Positions 17,224 through 28,302 of a DNA stretch of 64,000 nt are shown piece by piece. The stretch is from Rhizobium sp. GTDB lineage: Bacteria > Pseudomonadota > Alphaproteobacteria > Rhizobiales > Rhizobiaceae. A program made the translations under genes and the position numbers. The stretch covers positions 5,385 through 69,384 of the forward strand of contig DPXQ01000085.1 of the NCBI GenBank assembly GCA_003527225.1. Direction: 5' to 3'. Each line of letters starts with the position of its first letter. Within the stretch, counting starts at the first letter, position 1. The notes below the pieces were generated by a model that saw only the letters and a list, made by a program, of their open reading frames with translations, had not been told where the DNA came from and did not search any database.

Positions 17224-17951
17224 AAATCACCAATGCGATGGTGCTCGCTGCCGGGCTCGGGACCCGGATGCGACCGATTACAGAATCGATACCGAAGCCA
17301 CTCGTCAAAGTCGCGGGCAAGCCGATGATCGATTACGCACTCGACATACTTGCAGACGCCGGGGTGACGCGCGCAGTCGTGAATGTGCATCATCACGCCG
17401 AACAGATGGTAGAACACCTGAAAAACTATCCTCGGCTTGAGGTGATCATATCCGACGAGCGTGCGGCGCTGATGAATTCCGGTGGCGGTTTGGCAAAAGG
17501 TCTAAAGCTTCTCGACCGGAGCACCGCGTTCGTCATGAATGCCGATCTGTTCTGGATCGGCGACGAGACCGGCGAAGACAGTAATCTCAGGAGGCTAGAA
17601 ACATTCTTCGACCCCGAGCGGATGGACATGGCGCTTCTGTGCGTTACTCCCGAGAATACCACCGGCCATAACGGAAAGAATGATTTCGAGCTCGCCGAAG
17701 ACGGTCGCCTTGCACGATTCAAGCCCGGCGACCGTAATCCGGTCGTCTATGCCGGCGCCATCGTGATGAACCCGGTACTGCTCGACGATGCCCCGGACGA
17801 CGCCTTCAATCTGAATATCTACTTCGACCGCGCAATTGCGCGAAATCGCCTCTACGGTCTAAAACTCAAAGGGCACTGGCTGACGGTCGGTACACCGGAT
17901 GCAATTGGTGATGCGGAGGATCTAATCCGACGCTTGGGAAAGGGTGTCTAG
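17220..17951 (+). CDS. murU: Nucleotidyltransferase MurU (MurNAc-1-phosphate uridylyltransferase)
   Basis: MurU makes UDP-MurNAc from MurNAc-1-phosphate, bypassing de novo synthesis and the fosfomycin target MurA. The 243-residue protein has the nucleotidyltransferase start MVLAAGLGTRMRPIT with the pyrophosphorylase signature and the substrate Lys in IPKPLVKVAGKPMIDY, and NADLFWI holding a metal-binding Asp. It begins at ATG 17220, overlapping the stop of the TsaE-AmgK gene, which supports a shared pathway. By sequence alone it could be called a mannose-1-phosphate guanylyltransferase; the length and AmgK neighbour favour MurU. Confidence 0.87.
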   Translation: MKITNAMVLAAGLGTRMRPITESIPKPLVKVAGKPMIDYALDILADAGVTRAVVNVHHHAEQMVEHLKNYPRLEVIISDERAALMNSGGGLAKGLKLLDRSTAFVMNADLFWIGDETGEDSNLRRLETFFDPERMDMALLCVTPENTTGHNGKNDFELAEDGRLARFKPGDRNPVVYAGAIVMNPVLLDDAPDDAFNLNIYFDRAIARNRLYGLKLKGHWLTVGTPDAIGDAEDLIRRLGKGV

Positions 17952-17954
17952 ACG

Positions 17955-20900
17955 ATGGACCGGGCTCGCCAACCGCGCGTTCTGACGATCCCGCCGGGAC
18001 TACCCTTCCTGAAAGTGCTTGCCGAGACGCTGGTCGACGGCCGCCTGGCGCCTGGCTACCAATACGACCCCGATGACCCACTCTCCCTCGCCAAGGTAAC
18101 GATCCTCGTCCCGACGCGGCGCGCGGCGCGCGTGCTGCGCTCTGAATTCGTCGACCTTCTCGGCGGCAAGTCGGCCATTCTGCCCGTCATCCGCCCGCTC
18201 GGGGAAACGGATGACGACACCGGCTATTTCGACATCGCATCGCCTGCGCTTCTCGACCTCATTCCGCCGGTGAGCCGCACGGTTATGCTGCTCGAGCTTT
18301 CACGCCTCATCCTCGCCTGGCGCAATCAACTGCCGGAAATCGTCCGCAGCATCCACTCCGACACACCGCTCGTCGCCCCGGCAAGCCCTGCGGATGCGGT
18401 CTGGCTGTCCCGCGCCCTCGTCGAGCTGATCGATGCTGTCGAGACCGAGGAGCGAAACTGGACCGATCTTGATGAGCTCGATGCGCGGGACTTTGCATCT
18501 TGGTGGCAACTGACGCTCGAATTTCTCCGCATCGCCAGCGCTTTCTGGCCCGCCCGCCTGGAGGAGCTGAAGCGATCATCGCCGTCACGGCATCGCAACG
18601 CACTGTTGAGAGCCGAAGCGCAACGGATAGCGCAGGTCCGAGATAGCGGCCCTGTGATTGTCGCCGGCTCTACCGGTTCCATTCCTGCCGCGGCTGAACT
18701 GATCGCGGCTATTGCCCGCCTTCCCCAAGGCGTCGTGGTTCTGCCGGGCCTGGATCTGTCGATGCCGGACGACGACTGGAAACACGTCGGTCATGAGCCG
18801 GAGTCCGAACGAAAGATCGAACCGGCGCGCCGTGGCCATTCGCAATATGGTCTCTACAAGCTGCTCGAACGGTTGCGGCTCACCAGGTCCGATATTCTTG
18901 CCCTTTCGGCTGCCGCTCCGGACCTCAGAGACCGCGCCGAGATCCTGTCGCGTGCCATGGCTCCGGCAAGCGCTACCGACCAGTGGACTGCTTGGCGAGG
19001 CGGATTCGGGTCCGAGCGCTTCGACGCCGCGTTTCAGGACGTCGCCCTGATCGAGGCGGCGAACGAGCGCGAGGAAGCGACCTCAATTGCCATTGCACTC
19101 CGCCTAGCACTAGAAGAACCGGGGGCGAATGGTGATAGCCAGGTGGCGCTCATCACGCCCGATAGGAACCTCGCCCGAAGGGTGACCGCCGAACTGGCTC
19201 GATTTGGCATCGTCGCCGACGATTCTGCCGGAACGCCCTTCAGTGCCACGCAGCAGGGAACGCTCACCCAATTGCTGCTCGAAGCAACGCTGCGGCCTGG
19301 CGATCCCGTCGCCATCGTTTCTCTTCTCAAGCATCCCCTTTCACGATTTGGTTTCAATGACCGCGCCTATCGCGATGCCGTCGATGCCCTTGAGATGATT
19401 GCACTCAGGGGTGGTGTGCGTGCGGTCGACATCAGCCAGCTTGAACCGCTTTTCGACCAACAACTCGCTGAACAGAGCGCCGATCGACATCCGCCGCAAT
19501 GGCGTCTCGCCCTTTCTCGAGAGGCCATCGAGGCCGCAAGAAAGCTCGCAGGCGTCGTCGACCAGGCCGTCGAACCTCTTACCGGCATACTGGTGCGGGA
19601 ACGCGGATCGCTTTCCGCCAGACCTTCGCTTGCCGAGTGGACCGAACGGACCGGCCGCGCTCTTGAGGCAGTCTGTACCGATCGCGAGGGCAATCTGGCC
19701 GCACTCTGGTCCGGTGAGGCAGGCGAGAAACTCGCGAGCCTACTTGGCGAGATCATGGAGGCGGACGGCCAGATCGAGGCCGACGGTCCGCAATGGATCG
19801 ACATCATGACGGCGCTGATGGCGGGCGAGTCGGTCAAGCCCGAAGCGCTTAGACACCCGCGTGTCTTCGTCTTCGGTACGCTCGAAGCGCGACTGCAGAC
19901 TGTCGATACACTCGTGCTCGGCGGCCTGAACGAAGGCTCGTGGCCGGGGCAGACGACGAACAACCCGTTTCTCTCACGAACAATGAAGACGGAAATTGGC
20001 CTTGAGCCGCCGGAAAGGCGAATCGGACAACTTGCCCATGACTTCGAAATGGCGAACGGAACGCGAAACCTTATCTATTCGCGCGCCTTGCGCCAGGGTT
20101 CGGCCCCGACAGTCGCCTCCCGCTGGCTGCAGCGGCTTCTGGCGCTTGGCGGCAAGGAATTTGCAAGCCGGCTCAAGGAACGCGGCGACCGTTTCCGCCA
20201 CTTCGCCGACCTGATCGATCGGGGTGAAAGCCAGCAACTGGCGCAGCGCCCGGCGCCGAAACCTCCAGCTAGTCTGCAGCCAAAGAGCTTTTCCTTCAGC
20301 GAGGTGAGGCGACTGAGGCGTGACCCCTATTCGATCTATGCGCGCCGCATCCTGAAGCTGGATCCCGTGGATCCGTTCAACTCCGATCCGGGTGCCGCAG
20401 AACGTGGGACGCTCTACCACAGCATAGTCGAGCAATTCGTTCGCGAGGGTCACGCACCGGGAACGCCAGAAGCCTTCGAGATCATGAAAGCGATCGCCGA
20501 TGCGCTCTTTGATGCGGAGGGCCTGCCGCCGCACGTCGACCTCGTCTGGCGGCAGCGCTTCGGCGAGGTCGCGCGCGCATTCCTCAATTGGGACAGCAAA
20601 CGACGACCTGAGATCAGCCGAATCCTGACCGAAGTGCCCGCCGGCATCGAACTGGAGGCGGCCGGCATAAGGCTGACGGGGGTTGCCGATCGCATTGATC
20701 TCAAGGGAGGCGGTTATGCCGACATCATCGACTACAAGACAGGTCTCAGCCCCAGCGTCTCGCAGGCGCGCAGCCTTCTCGACCCCCAGCTTGCCCTGGA
20801 AGCGGCAGCGCTGATGGCCGGCGGCTTCCGCCAGGCAGGACCGACAATTCCGGAGAATCTCCTATACGTTCGCCTCAGACCAGGCAATCGTTTCAAGTCG

Positions 20901-21140
20901 GACCAGGTGAACAACGAACTCAATGGGCGAGGAGACAACAAGAAGTCGGCGAGAGATCTTGCCGAGCAATCCATTGCCGAGCTTACCCGCTTCGTGACGC
21001 TCCTGCGCTCCGGCGAACGTGGGTTCGTGTCCCGTCTGATCCCTGCACAGCAGAACGATTTCGGCGGAGAATACGATCATCTCGCGCGCGTGGCAGAATG
21101 GTCCACGGCAGAAAGCGAGGAGGCGTCCAATGACGAATGA
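17955..21140 (+). CDS. addB: Double-strand break repair protein AddB
   Basis: AddB is the second subunit of the AddAB helicase-nuclease, which processes double-strand ends for RecA. The 1061-residue protein is the alphaproteobacterial form. Its C-terminal nuclease domain has the PD-(D/E)XK core YADIIDYKTG at about residue 920, preceded by RGTLYHSIVEQF, which supplies the nuclease His. The N-terminal helicase-like part is degenerate, as in the family (LVPTRRAARVLRSEF). It starts 3 bp after murU and overlaps addA by 11 bp. This is the usual RecBCD substitute in Rhizobiales. Confidence 0.95.
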   Translation: MDRARQPRVLTIPPGLPFLKVLAETLVDGRLAPGYQYDPDDPLSLAKVTILVPTRRAARVLRSEFVDLLGGKSAILPVIRPLGETDDDTGYFDIASPALLDLIPPVSRTVMLLELSRLILAWRNQLPEIVRSIHSDTPLVAPASPADAVWLSRALVELIDAVETEERNWTDLDELDARDFASWWQLTLEFLRIASAFWPARLEELKRSSPSRHRNALLRAEAQRIAQVRDSGPVIVAGSTGSIPAAAELIAAIARLPQGVVVLPGLDLSMPDDDWKHVGHEPESERKIEPARRGHSQYGLYKLLERLRLTRSDILALSAAAPDLRDRAEILSRAMAPASATDQWTAWRGGFGSERFDAAFQDVALIEAANEREEATSIAIALRLALEEPGANGDSQVALITPDRNLARRVTAELARFGIVADDSAGTPFSATQQGTLTQLLLEATLRPGDPVAIVSLLKHPLSRFGFNDRAYRDAVDALEMIALRGGVRAVDISQLEPLFDQQLAEQSADRHPPQWRLALSREAIEAARKLAGVVDQAVEPLTGILVRERGSLSARPSLAEWTERTGRALEAVCTDREGNLAALWSGEAGEKLASLLGEIMEADGQIEADGPQWIDIMTALMAGESVKPEALRHPRVFVFGTLEARLQTVDTLVLGGLNEGSWPGQTTNNPFLSRTMKTEIGLEPPERRIGQLAHDFEMANGTRNLIYSRALRQGSAPTVASRWLQRLLALGGKEFASRLKERGDRFRHFADLIDRGESQQLAQRPAPKPPASLQPKSFSFSEVRRLRRDPYSIYARRILKLDPVDPFNSDPGAAERGTLYHSIVEQFVREGHAPGTPEAFEIMKAIADALFDAEGLPPHVDLVWRQRFGEVARAFLNWDSKRRPEISRILTEVPAGIELEAAGIRLTGVADRIDLKGGGYADIIDYKTGLSPSVSQARSLLDPQLALEAAALMAGGFRQAGPTIPENLLYVRLRPGNRFKSDQVNNELNGRGDNKKSARDLAEQSIAELTRFVTLLRSGERGFVSRLIPAQQNDFGGEYDHLARVAEWSTAESEEASNDE

Positions 21141-24100
21141 AGACGCCATTCGGCTTCCCTGCGACGACGACCCGATCGCCTGGATCAACTGGACGACGAC
21201 GCAACAGGCGCTCGCGTCGGATCCGCTTCGTTCCGCTTGGGTTTCCGCCAATGCCGGGTCCGGCAAGACGCACGTGCTTACCCAGAGAGTCATCCGGCTC
21301 CTTCTGGCAGGAGCGCGCCCATCATCAATCCTTTGCCTCACCTACACCAAGGCAGCCGCATCCGAGATGTCGAACCGCGTCTTCGAACGCCTTGCAGAAT
21401 GGGCGACCTTATCCGACGAGACGCTCGCGGAACGGATCGAGGTGATCGAGGGTCGCCGACCGAACCGGATCAAGCTCAGCGAAGGTCGACGACTGTTTGC
21501 CAAGGCGCTCGAAACGCCTGGCGGATTAAAGATCCAGACGATCCATGCTTTCTGCGAGGCACTGCTGCATCAATTTCCCCTCGAAGCCAATGTCGCGGGT
21601 CATTTTTCCGTACTGGATGACCGGGCGGCGGCAACTGTCCTTGCTGATGCCCGCCGGTCGCTCTTGACCGCGACCTCTGCCGAGGAGGATGCCACGCTTG
21701 CCGACGCATTCTCGCAGGTTCTGAGCCTTGCCGACGAGACTGGGCTCGAGGTACTGCTCGGCGATATTGTCGCCAACCGCCATGCAATCCGTCATTTCAT
21801 GGGAGCATCGCAAAATGTCGGGGGTCCTGACGCCGCCCTTCGGCTCGCGTTCGGGATCGGTACGGGCGAGACCGAGAAAGATCTCGCCGAACAGTTCTGG
21901 CCACTGCCAGGTCTCCAGGGCGTGATGTTGAATGAGTACCTCGCCGTCGCTGCTGAAAAAGGCGGCGCCAATGCCCAGGCGCTTGCCGACAATCTGCGAA
22001 TTGCAGGCCGCGAGGCCGATGTCTTGCGCCGCGTCGAGCATCTTGAGAGTGGTTTCTACACATCCGCAGACAAGCCGAAGGCTGACAGTACACTCATCAC
22101 TGCTGCGATGGAGAAAGCGATGCCGGGCTTGCGTGACACGCTCATCGCAGCGCGTGAACATGTCGTCGCCAGCCGGGACAAACTGCGCATTTTCAGGATG
22201 TACACGGCGACGAAGGCGGCGCTGGCTCTCGCCGACCGACTGGACCGCGACTACGAAGACCTCAAGAAGAGCCGCAGCCAACTGGATTTCGAGGACCTGA
22301 TCGCGCGTACGGCCAATCTGCTGACCAGAGGAGATGTCGGCCCGTGGGTGCACTACAAGCTCGACCAGGGGATCGACCATATCCTTGTCGACGAGGCGCA
22401 GGACACCAGCCCTGTGCAGTGGTCGGTGATCCGGTCGCTACGCGAAGACTTTTTCTCCGGACAGAGCGCACGCGATCTCACCCGCACCTTTTTTGCTGTC
22501 GGTGATGAGAAGCAATCCATCTATTCCTTCCAGGGCGCTCGACCGGAACGTTTTTCCGAGGAGGCGACGACCACGGCCAGAGAGGTCGCGTCTGGTGGCC
22601 AGCTCTTCAGCCCGGTTCGCCTTCCGCTTTCCTTTCGCTCGACTTCGGCCGTACTGTCGGCGGTCGATCAAGTCTTCACCCTGGGCGAGAACGCACGGGG
22701 CCTGAGCGCCCTGAACGAGGCGATCGTCCACATGTCCAGCCGCACTGGCCATCCGGGCGCCGTCGATCTCTGGGACATGGTTGCGCCCGAGACCGGCGAA
22801 GCCACCGAAGACTGGACTGCGCCTTTCGACGCCACCCCGGAACGCGCGCCGTCCGCCATTCTCGCGCGCCGGATCGCATATGAGATCGAGGCCATGGTTG
22901 GCCATGAGACGATCATCGAAAATGGGATCGAACGCCTAATCGCGCCCGGCGACATCCTCGTCCTCGTGCGCAAGAGAGATGCCTTCGTCAACGCGCTTAC
23001 ACGCGCCCTGAAGCGCCGCGACAATATTCCCGTGGCAGGCGCCGACCGGCTACGACTGACCGGTCACATTGCCATTCAGGATCTGCTTGCGCTCGGGCGT
23101 TTCGTTCTTTTGCCCGGTGACGATCTTTCGCTTGCCGCCATTCTCAAGAGCCCCCTCTTCGATCTGGACGAAGACGATCTTTTCGAACTTGCAGCGCTTC
23201 GTCAGGGCAGCGGCAGCATCTGGACCCGGTTGCAGCAGCTTGCCGACAGCGGCGAGGCCAAGTGGCGCTCAACTGCAACCAGACTAGCCCAATGCATATC
23301 GCTCTCGCGGGTTCTGCCAGTCCATGATTTCTATGCTCGGATTCTCGGCGCGCAGGGCGGCCGGCGGGCATTTCTCGCCCGGCTTGGAACCGAGGTCAGC
23401 GATATCCTCGACGAATTCCTCAATTTCGCGCTTGCATTCGAGACCTCAGGCCTTCCCGGGCTGCAATCCTTCGTTTCCGCCCTCGAACTGGAATCGCCCG
23501 AAGTCAAGCGCGAGCAGGACAAGGAGCGCAACGAAGTGCGGATCATGACCGTGCATGCGTCCAAGGGTCTCGAGGCTCCGGTCGTCTTTCTGGTCGATGG
23601 CGGCTCGAAGGCCTTCAACCACACCCATCTTTCGAAGTTCCGGATGACGGAGACAAACGCTGGTGACGCGCCCGTTCCCGTCTGGGTTCCCGTTAAGGCG
23701 CTCGGTAATTCTCTGACAGCAGCTGATACCGAGCGTGTGAAGCGACTGGCAGAAGAGGAATACCGTCGGCTACTCTATGTGGCTATGACGCGCGCCGCAG
23801 ACCGCCTCATCGTTTGTGGCTATCGCGGCAAGCAAGAGCCCCACGATGTCTGGCACCAGATGATATCGCAGGCTTTGCGTCTTGAGGACGGGCGCTGCAC
23901 CGAAGCGCAGTTCACGGGTCCCGAAGGAGAATGGAGCGGTCTCAGGTGGAGACTACCTCCCTCAGGCAGGACATTTGAAAGTCACCGACAGTCGGAAGAA
24001 AGACCTTTGGCCGATCCACTGCCGGATGCGCTGCTGCGGCCGCTGCCGGCGATAGCCGTCTTGCCGAGACCGCTCAGCCCATCGGGCGCCGGAACCATCG

Positions 24101-24687
24101 TTGACGATGACGAAAGCAGCCTTGTTGTCACTTCCGCACTCTTCGGAGACAAAGAGACGAACGGAATAGCGTTGCAGAAGGGCAAACTAACACACCGCAT
24201 GCTGCAACTGCTTCCAGCCTTCCCTACGGACGAACGGGAAACCGCCGCACGACGTTACGCGGAAAGGGCCGCGCGTTTCTGGCCAATACGGGAGAGGGAA
24301 AAGCTCGTGAACACGGTCATGAGTGTCCTCTGTCATCCCGATCTGACCGAGGTCTTTTCCTCCCATGGCCAAGCGGAGATTTCCGTCATGGGCACATTTT
24401 TGCTTAACAACGAGGAGCGCGCGGTATCGGGCCGGATCGACCGACTCGCCGTAACCGAAGATCGCGTGATCCTGCTCGACTACAAGACCAATCGAACGCC
24501 ACCTGAGAACCTCGATGCGGTGCCACTCAGTCACCGTGCGCAGCTTGCGATCTACCGTGAGATTCTCAAACCGCTCTATCCTGGAAAGAAGTTCGAATGT
24601 CTGCTCGTCTATACCGAGACTGGTTCTGTGATTACCATCCCGCCAGTCCGGCTTTCGCAAACGCTTGCCGAGCTCAAGACATCGTGA
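21130..24687 (+). CDS. addA: Double-strand break repair helicase-nuclease AddA
   Basis: AddA is the UvrD-type 3'-5' helicase and nuclease subunit partnered with AddB. The 1185-residue chain has Walker [17 protein letters not shown] near residue 40, motif Ia [12 protein letters not shown], motif [15 protein letters not shown] near 418, motif [16 protein letters not shown], motifs V and VI ([27 protein letters not shown]), and the C-terminal nuclease core [13 protein letters not shown] near residue 1112. Both nuclease domains, here and in AddB, are intact. It overlaps addB by 11 bp. Confidence 0.96.
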   Translation: MTNEDAIRLPCDDDPIAWINWTTTQQALASDPLRSAWVSANAGSGKTHVLTQRVIRLLLAGARPSSILCLTYTKAAASEMSNRVFERLAEWATLSDETLAERIEVIEGRRPNRIKLSEGRRLFAKALETPGGLKIQTIHAFCEALLHQFPLEANVAGHFSVLDDRAAATVLADARRSLLTATSAEEDATLADAFSQVLSLADETGLEVLLGDIVANRHAIRHFMGASQNVGGPDAALRLAFGIGTGETEKDLAEQFWPLPGLQGVMLNEYLAVAAEKGGANAQALADNLRIAGREADVLRRVEHLESGFYTSADKPKADSTLITAAMEKAMPGLRDTLIAAREHVVASRDKLRIFRMYTATKAALALADRLDRDYEDLKKSRSQLDFEDLIARTANLLTRGDVGPWVHYKLDQGIDHILVDEAQDTSPVQWSVIRSLREDFFSGQSARDLTRTFFAVGDEKQSIYSFQGARPERFSEEATTTAREVASGGQLFSPVRLPLSFRSTSAVLSAVDQVFTLGENARGLSALNEAIVHMSSRTGHPGAVDLWDMVAPETGEATEDWTAPFDATPERAPSAILARRIAYEIEAMVGHETIIENGIERLIAPGDILVLVRKRDAFVNALTRALKRRDNIPVAGADRLRLTGHIAIQDLLALGRFVLLPGDDLSLAAILKSPLFDLDEDDLFELAALRQGSGSIWTRLQQLADSGEAKWRSTATRLAQCISLSRVLPVHDFYARILGAQGGRRAFLARLGTEVSDILDEFLNFALAFETSGLPGLQSFVSALELESPEVKREQDKERNEVRIMTVHASKGLEAPVVFLVDGGSKAFNHTHLSKFRMTETNAGDAPVPVWVPVKALGNSLTAADTERVKRLAEEEYRRLLYVAMTRAADRLIVCGYRGKQEPHDVWHQMISQALRLEDGRCTEAQFTGPEGEWSGLRWRLPPSGRTFESHRQSEERPLADPLPDALLRPLPAIAVLPRPLSPSGAGTIVDDDESSLVVTSALFGDKETNGIALQKGKLTHRMLQLLPAFPTDERETAARRYAERAARFWPIREREKLVNTVMSVLCHPDLTEVFSSHGQAEISVMGTFLLNNEERAVSGRIDRLAVTEDRVILLDYKTNRTPPENLDAVPLSHRAQLAIYREILKPLYPGKKFECLLVYTETGSVITIPPVRLSQTLAELKTS

Positions 24688-24760
24688 GATACCGTATCTT
24701 GAAAAACCGCCGCAACGTTATCAGATAAATCTCCAAACAGTACCGGCAAAGGAGCAGCCC

Positions 24761-25081
24761 ATGGCTACGGTAAAAGTCGATAATTCCAATTTTCAGGCGG
24801 AAGTTCTTGATTCCGCGGAGCCCGTGGTCGTTGATTTCTGGGCCGAGTGGTGCGGACCATGCAAGATGATTGCGCCAAGCCTTGAAGAGATTTCAAACGA
24901 AATGGCAGGCAAGGTAAAGGTCGCCAAGGTCAATATCGATGAGAACCCCGAACTGGCCGCAAAATTCGGCGTCCGCTCAATTCCGACTCTTGCCATATTC
25001 AAAGCTGGCCAGCTTGCCGACATGAAGGTGGGTGCTTCGCCTAAGACAGCACTGACAAACTGGATTTCCAACGCAGCCTGA
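24761..25081 (+). CDS. trxA: Thioredoxin
   Basis: This 106-residue protein is a standard thioredoxin with the redox pair Cys31 and Cys34 in [11 protein letters not shown] and the cis-proline in RSIPTLAIF. It reduces protein disulfides in the cytoplasm and serves ribonucleotide reductase and other enzymes. The ATG at 24761 follows aaaggagc. A possible promoter (TTGAAA at 24699 with a GATAA-like -10 about 18-19 bp on) lies in the 73-bp gap after addA, so it may be expressed independently of addAB. A terminator follows. Confidence 0.97.
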   Translation: MATVKVDNSNFQAEVLDSAEPVVVDFWAEWCGPCKMIAPSLEEISNEMAGKVKVAKVNIDENPELAAKFGVRSIPTLAIFKAGQLADMKVGASPKTALTNWISNAA

Positions 25082-25107
25082 GTTCAGCATCAAGTCATGC
25101 ATGAGAG

Positions 25108-25130
25108 AGCCCGGCGATCCCGGGCTTTTT
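25108..25130 (+). terminator. Rho-independent terminator of trxA
   Basis: A 7-bp GC-rich stem (agcccgg at 25108-25114 with ccgggct at 25120-25126) and a 5-base loop run into a five-base T tract. It lies between the converging trxA and folC genes and touches the folC stop at 25130. Confidence 0.85.
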
Positions 25131-26473
25131 CATTTTGGCGGCGTTCCATTGTCCGCAAGGACGTTGCCGACGAGATAGAGCGAGCCGCCGATCAGTATTC
25201 TCGGTGCAGCAAAATCCGGGTCGATCCGATCCGAAATCGCGTCCAGCGCTTCGGAAACCGAAGAAACCGGTGCCGCCGCAAGCCCAGCCTCAATCGCGGC
25301 GTGAGCGAGAATGACCGGATCAATCGCGGCCTCGGTCCCCCGGATGGGAACGGTGAAGACCTCCTGGGCAATATCGGCGAAGGCCTGGAAATATCCGATC
25401 GGATCCTTCGTATTGATCATACCTGCTACCAGATACAAAGGGCGCGACTGGCGTTCCTCGAAGCCAGCCATGGCTTCAGCAATTACCTCGCCAGCTCCTG
25501 GGTTATGACCTCCGTCGACCCAAATCTCGGCATTCCTCGGCGCATGCTCTACCAGTCTGCCGGCGACAAGCTTTTGCAGACGACCCGGCCATTCGACCGT
25601 CGTCATCGCCCTCTCCGCCATGGGTTCTGTCACCGCAAATCCGGCAGCCTTGACTGCACGGATCGCCGCCGCCGCATTGGCATATTGGTGGCGCCCTGGA
25701 AGCCGCGGCAGCGGGAGATCCGAAAGGCCGAACTCATCCTGATAGATCAGACGGCCGAATTCCTCATGGGCGAGGAAATCCTGACCAAATACCGAAAGCG
25801 GACAGGAAAGGCGCTCGGCAGTGTCCACGAGGACATCCCGAGCGCTCTCATGCTCCTGGTGGCCGACAACGACAGGGCAGCCCTTCTTCATGATCCCGGC
25901 CTTTTCGGCCGCGATGAGTTCGACCCGGTCACCCAGATAGGGCTGGTGATCGAGCGAGATCGGCATGATGACTGACACCGCCGGGTTTTCGATCACGTTC
26001 GTCGCGTCGAACCGGCCACCCAATCCCACCTCGATAATCGCCACATCGGCGGGAAATTCCGAAAAAAGAATGAAAGTTACCGCCGTCAGGATCTCGAAGA
26101 CCGTGATTGGCTGTCCACCATTGGCTTTAGCCACCCGGCGAAGGGCGTCAGCGAAAACGGCATCCTCGACAAGTTGACCCGGGCCGCCCTTGACCCCGAT
26201 CCTGTAGCGCTCATGCCAACGGACCAGATGCGGTGAGGTGTGCACATGTACACTGAGGCCTGCCGCTTCCAGGATCGCGCGGGAGAAGGCCGTGACAGAG
26301 CCCTTGCCGTTCGTGCCCGCGACATGAATGACCGGCGGAAGCTTCAGATGCGGATTGCCGAGCGCTTCCAGCAGACGTCGGATGCGGTTCAGGGAGAGAT
26401 CGAAGCCCTTGGGATGCAATCCCATGAGCTTTTCAATCTCATATTCTGCCTCACTGAAGGCGGGCTCGTTCAT
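25130..26473 (-). CDS. folC: Bifunctional dihydrofolate/folylpolyglutamate synthase
   Basis: FolC adds glutamate to dihydropteroate and to folates, completing and retaining the folate pool. The 447-residue protein shows the Mur-ligase-family P-loop HVAGTNGKGSVTAF, the folate-binding region HTSPHLVRWHERYRI, and VEVGLGGRFDATNV-type metal-binding residues (here IEVGLGGRFDATNV). It starts at ATG 26473, 44 bp after accD, and is the last gene of a trpF-trpB-trpA-accD-folC run. The accD-folC pairing is widespread in bacteria. Confidence 0.96.
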   Translation of the reverse strand: MNEPAFSEAEYEIEKLMGLHPKGFDLSLNRIRRLLEALGNPHLKLPPVIHVAGTNGKGSVTAFSRAILEAAGLSVHVHTSPHLVRWHERYRIGVKGGPGQLVEDAVFADALRRVAKANGGQPITVFEILTAVTFILFSEFPADVAIIEVGLGGRFDATNVIENPAVSVIMPISLDHQPYLGDRVELIAAEKAGIMKKGCPVVVGHQEHESARDVLVDTAERLSCPLSVFGQDFLAHEEFGRLIYQDEFGLSDLPLPRLPGRHQYANAAAAIRAVKAAGFAVTEPMAERAMTTVEWPGRLQKLVAGRLVEHAPRNAEIWVDGGHNPGAGEVIAEAMAGFEERQSRPLYLVAGMINTKDPIGYFQAFADIAQEVFTVPIRGTEAAIDPVILAHAAIEAGLAAAPVSSVSEALDAISDRIDPDFAAPRILIGGSLYLVGNVLADNGTPPK

Positions 26474-26517
26474 AATATGGATTCCGCCGCTTCGGTCCGA
26501 CCGAAGGGAATTCAGGT

Positions 26518-27423
26518 TCAGGCCAGCGTTTTCTGCAGGACGGGCAAATTGTCCGCACCAGTCGCTACATCAGCCGGTCGCTTCAGCATCATCTTCAGCA
26601 CACGGGCGAGGAGCGCGGGAATATCATGACGCTTGACCACCATGTCGACCATGCCGTGCTCCAGCAGATATTCCGAAGTCTGGAATCCTTCCGGCAGCTT
26701 CTCGCGGATTGTCTGCTCGATTACGCGCTTTCCCGCGAAACAGATTTCCGCACCGGGCTCGGCGATATGCAGGTCGCCAAGCATGGCATATGAGGCGGTG
26801 ACCCCACCGGTTGTGGGGTTGGTCAAAACCACGATATAGGGAAGCCCGGCCTCTTTGAGCATGTCGACAGCAACGGTCGTGCGCGGCAGTTGCATCAGCG
26901 AAAGGATGCCTTCCTGCATGCGAGCACCGCCCGATGCCGGGAACATCACCAGCGGGCACTTCTCCGCAATCGCGCGCTCGAAAGCCTTCACGATCGCTTC
27001 TCCGGCTGCAATCCCGAGCGAGCCGCCCATGAAGTTGAACTCGTGTACGACGGCAACGAGCCGGACGCCCTTGACGTTCCCAAGCCCGGCAACGATCGTA
27101 TCTTCCTGCTCGGTTTTCAACCGGCTATCCCGCAGCCGATCTGTGTATTTCTTCGAATCGCGGAATTTCAGCGGATCCTGGGCCACCTTCGGCTGGGTGA
27201 ACGCTTCATACTCACCACCGTCGAAAAGATCGTGAAGCCGGGCCTTAGCCGGCATTTTCATGTGATAGCCGGAGGCCGGAATCACCCACTTGTTCTCCTC
27301 GAGGTCCTTGTGAAAGACCATCTCGCCGGTTTCGGGGCACTTGATCCAGAGGTTTTCAGGCACCTCACGGCGGCCAAGCATGGAATTGATCCGCGGCCGC
27401 ACGTAGTTGGTAATCCAATTCAA
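26518..27423 (-). CDS. accD: Acetyl-CoA carboxylase carboxyltransferase, beta subunit
   Basis: AccD with AccA transfers the carboxyl group from biotin to acetyl-CoA to form malonyl-CoA, the first committed step of fatty acid synthesis. The 301-residue protein contains the crotonase-like core ([45 protein letters not shown]). The N-terminal zinc ribbon of E. coli AccD is present as sequence, but only one of its four cysteines (Cys29) remains. The start is TTG at 27423, supported by aggag 8 bp upstream; no suitable ATG or GTG is near. It follows trpA after 38 bp. Confidence 0.95.
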   Translation of the reverse strand: MNWITNYVRPRINSMLGRREVPENLWIKCPETGEMVFHKDLEENKWVIPASGYHMKMPAKARLHDLFDGGEYEAFTQPKVAQDPLKFRDSKKYTDRLRDSRLKTEQEDTIVAGLGNVKGVRLVAVVHEFNFMGGSLGIAAGEAIVKAFERAIAEKCPLVMFPASGGARMQEGILSLMQLPRTTVAVDMLKEAGLPYIVVLTNPTTGGVTASYAMLGDLHIAEPGAEICFAGKRVIEQTIREKLPEGFQTSEYLLEHGMVDMVVKRHDIPALLARVLKMMLKRPADVATGADNLPVLQKTLA

Positions 27424-27461
27424 TTGACTAACTCCTGACTGATATCGTCAATATGGGTTGC

Positions 27462-28301
27462 CTATTCGGCAGCGGCAAGCCGCGCGGCATGGACGCCGGC
27501 CGACAAGCCCCGGACGAAAGTGGCCACCGACTGCACCGTATCCGCAGTGGCGTGACCGTCTTTGTCGAGCGAAGTTGCCACCTGATTGACGATCGCCGTG
27601 CCAACCACAACACCATCGGCGGAAGCTCCAATGAGGCGCGCGTGCTCGGCAGTCTTGACACCGAAGCCGACGCAGACCGGAAGACCGGTCTGGCTCTTGA
27701 TGCGGCCGACAGCGGCAGCGATCTTTGAAGGATCGGGGAGCGCCGAGCCAGTAATACCGGTCATCGAAACGTAATAGACAAAGCCGGACGTGTTGGTGAG
27801 AACCTTGGGCAGGCGCTTGTCATCGGTTGTCGGTGTCGTGAGCCGGATGAAATTGATGTCTTTCTTGCGAGCCGGAACACACAATTCGTCATCCATCTCG
27901 GCCGGCAGATCGACGACAATCAGGCCGTCGATGCCGGCTTCCAGCGCATCCTCGAGAAAGCGTTCGACACCATAGACGTAGATCGGGTTGTAGTAGCCCA
28001 TCATGACGATCGGGGTCGTATCGTCGCCCTTGCGGAATTCGCGGGCCATCTGCAGCGTCTTCTTCATCGTTTGGCCGTTTTTCAGCGCCCGCTGGCCGGC
28101 CATCTGGATCGCCGGGCCATCGGCCATCGGATCGGAAAAGGGTGCGCCCAACTCGATAACGTCGGCACCGGCGGCAGGAAGCACCTTCATGATTTCCAGC
28201 GAGGTCTCATAATCGGGATCGCCGCCCATAAAGTATGTGACGAGTGCCGGCCGGCCCGCGGCTTTCAGTTCGGCGAATTTCTTGTCCATGCGTGCGGTCA
28301 T
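27462..28301 (-). CDS. trpA: Tryptophan synthase alpha chain
   Basis: TrpA cleaves indole-3-glycerol phosphate to indole and glyceraldehyde 3-phosphate; the indole passes through a tunnel to TrpB. The 279-residue barrel has the catalytic Glu in [16 protein letters not shown] and Asp in [10 protein letters not shown], and the phosphate loop [12 protein letters not shown]. The ATG at 28301 lies one base after the trpB stop. An alternative ATG at 28289 (MDKKFAELK) would remove four residues. Confidence 0.97.
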   Translation of the reverse strand: MTARMDKKFAELKAAGRPALVTYFMGGDPDYETSLEIMKVLPAAGADVIELGAPFSDPMADGPAIQMAGQRALKNGQTMKKTLQMAREFRKGDDTTPIVMMGYYNPIYVYGVERFLEDALEAGIDGLIVVDLPAEMDDELCVPARKKDINFIRLTTPTTDDKRLPKVLTNTSGFVYYVSMTGITGSALPDPSKIAAAVGRIKSQTGLPVCVGFGVKTAEHARLIGASADGVVVGTAIVNQVATSLDKDGHATADTVQSVATFVRGLSAGVHAARLAAAE

Positions 28302-28302
28302 G

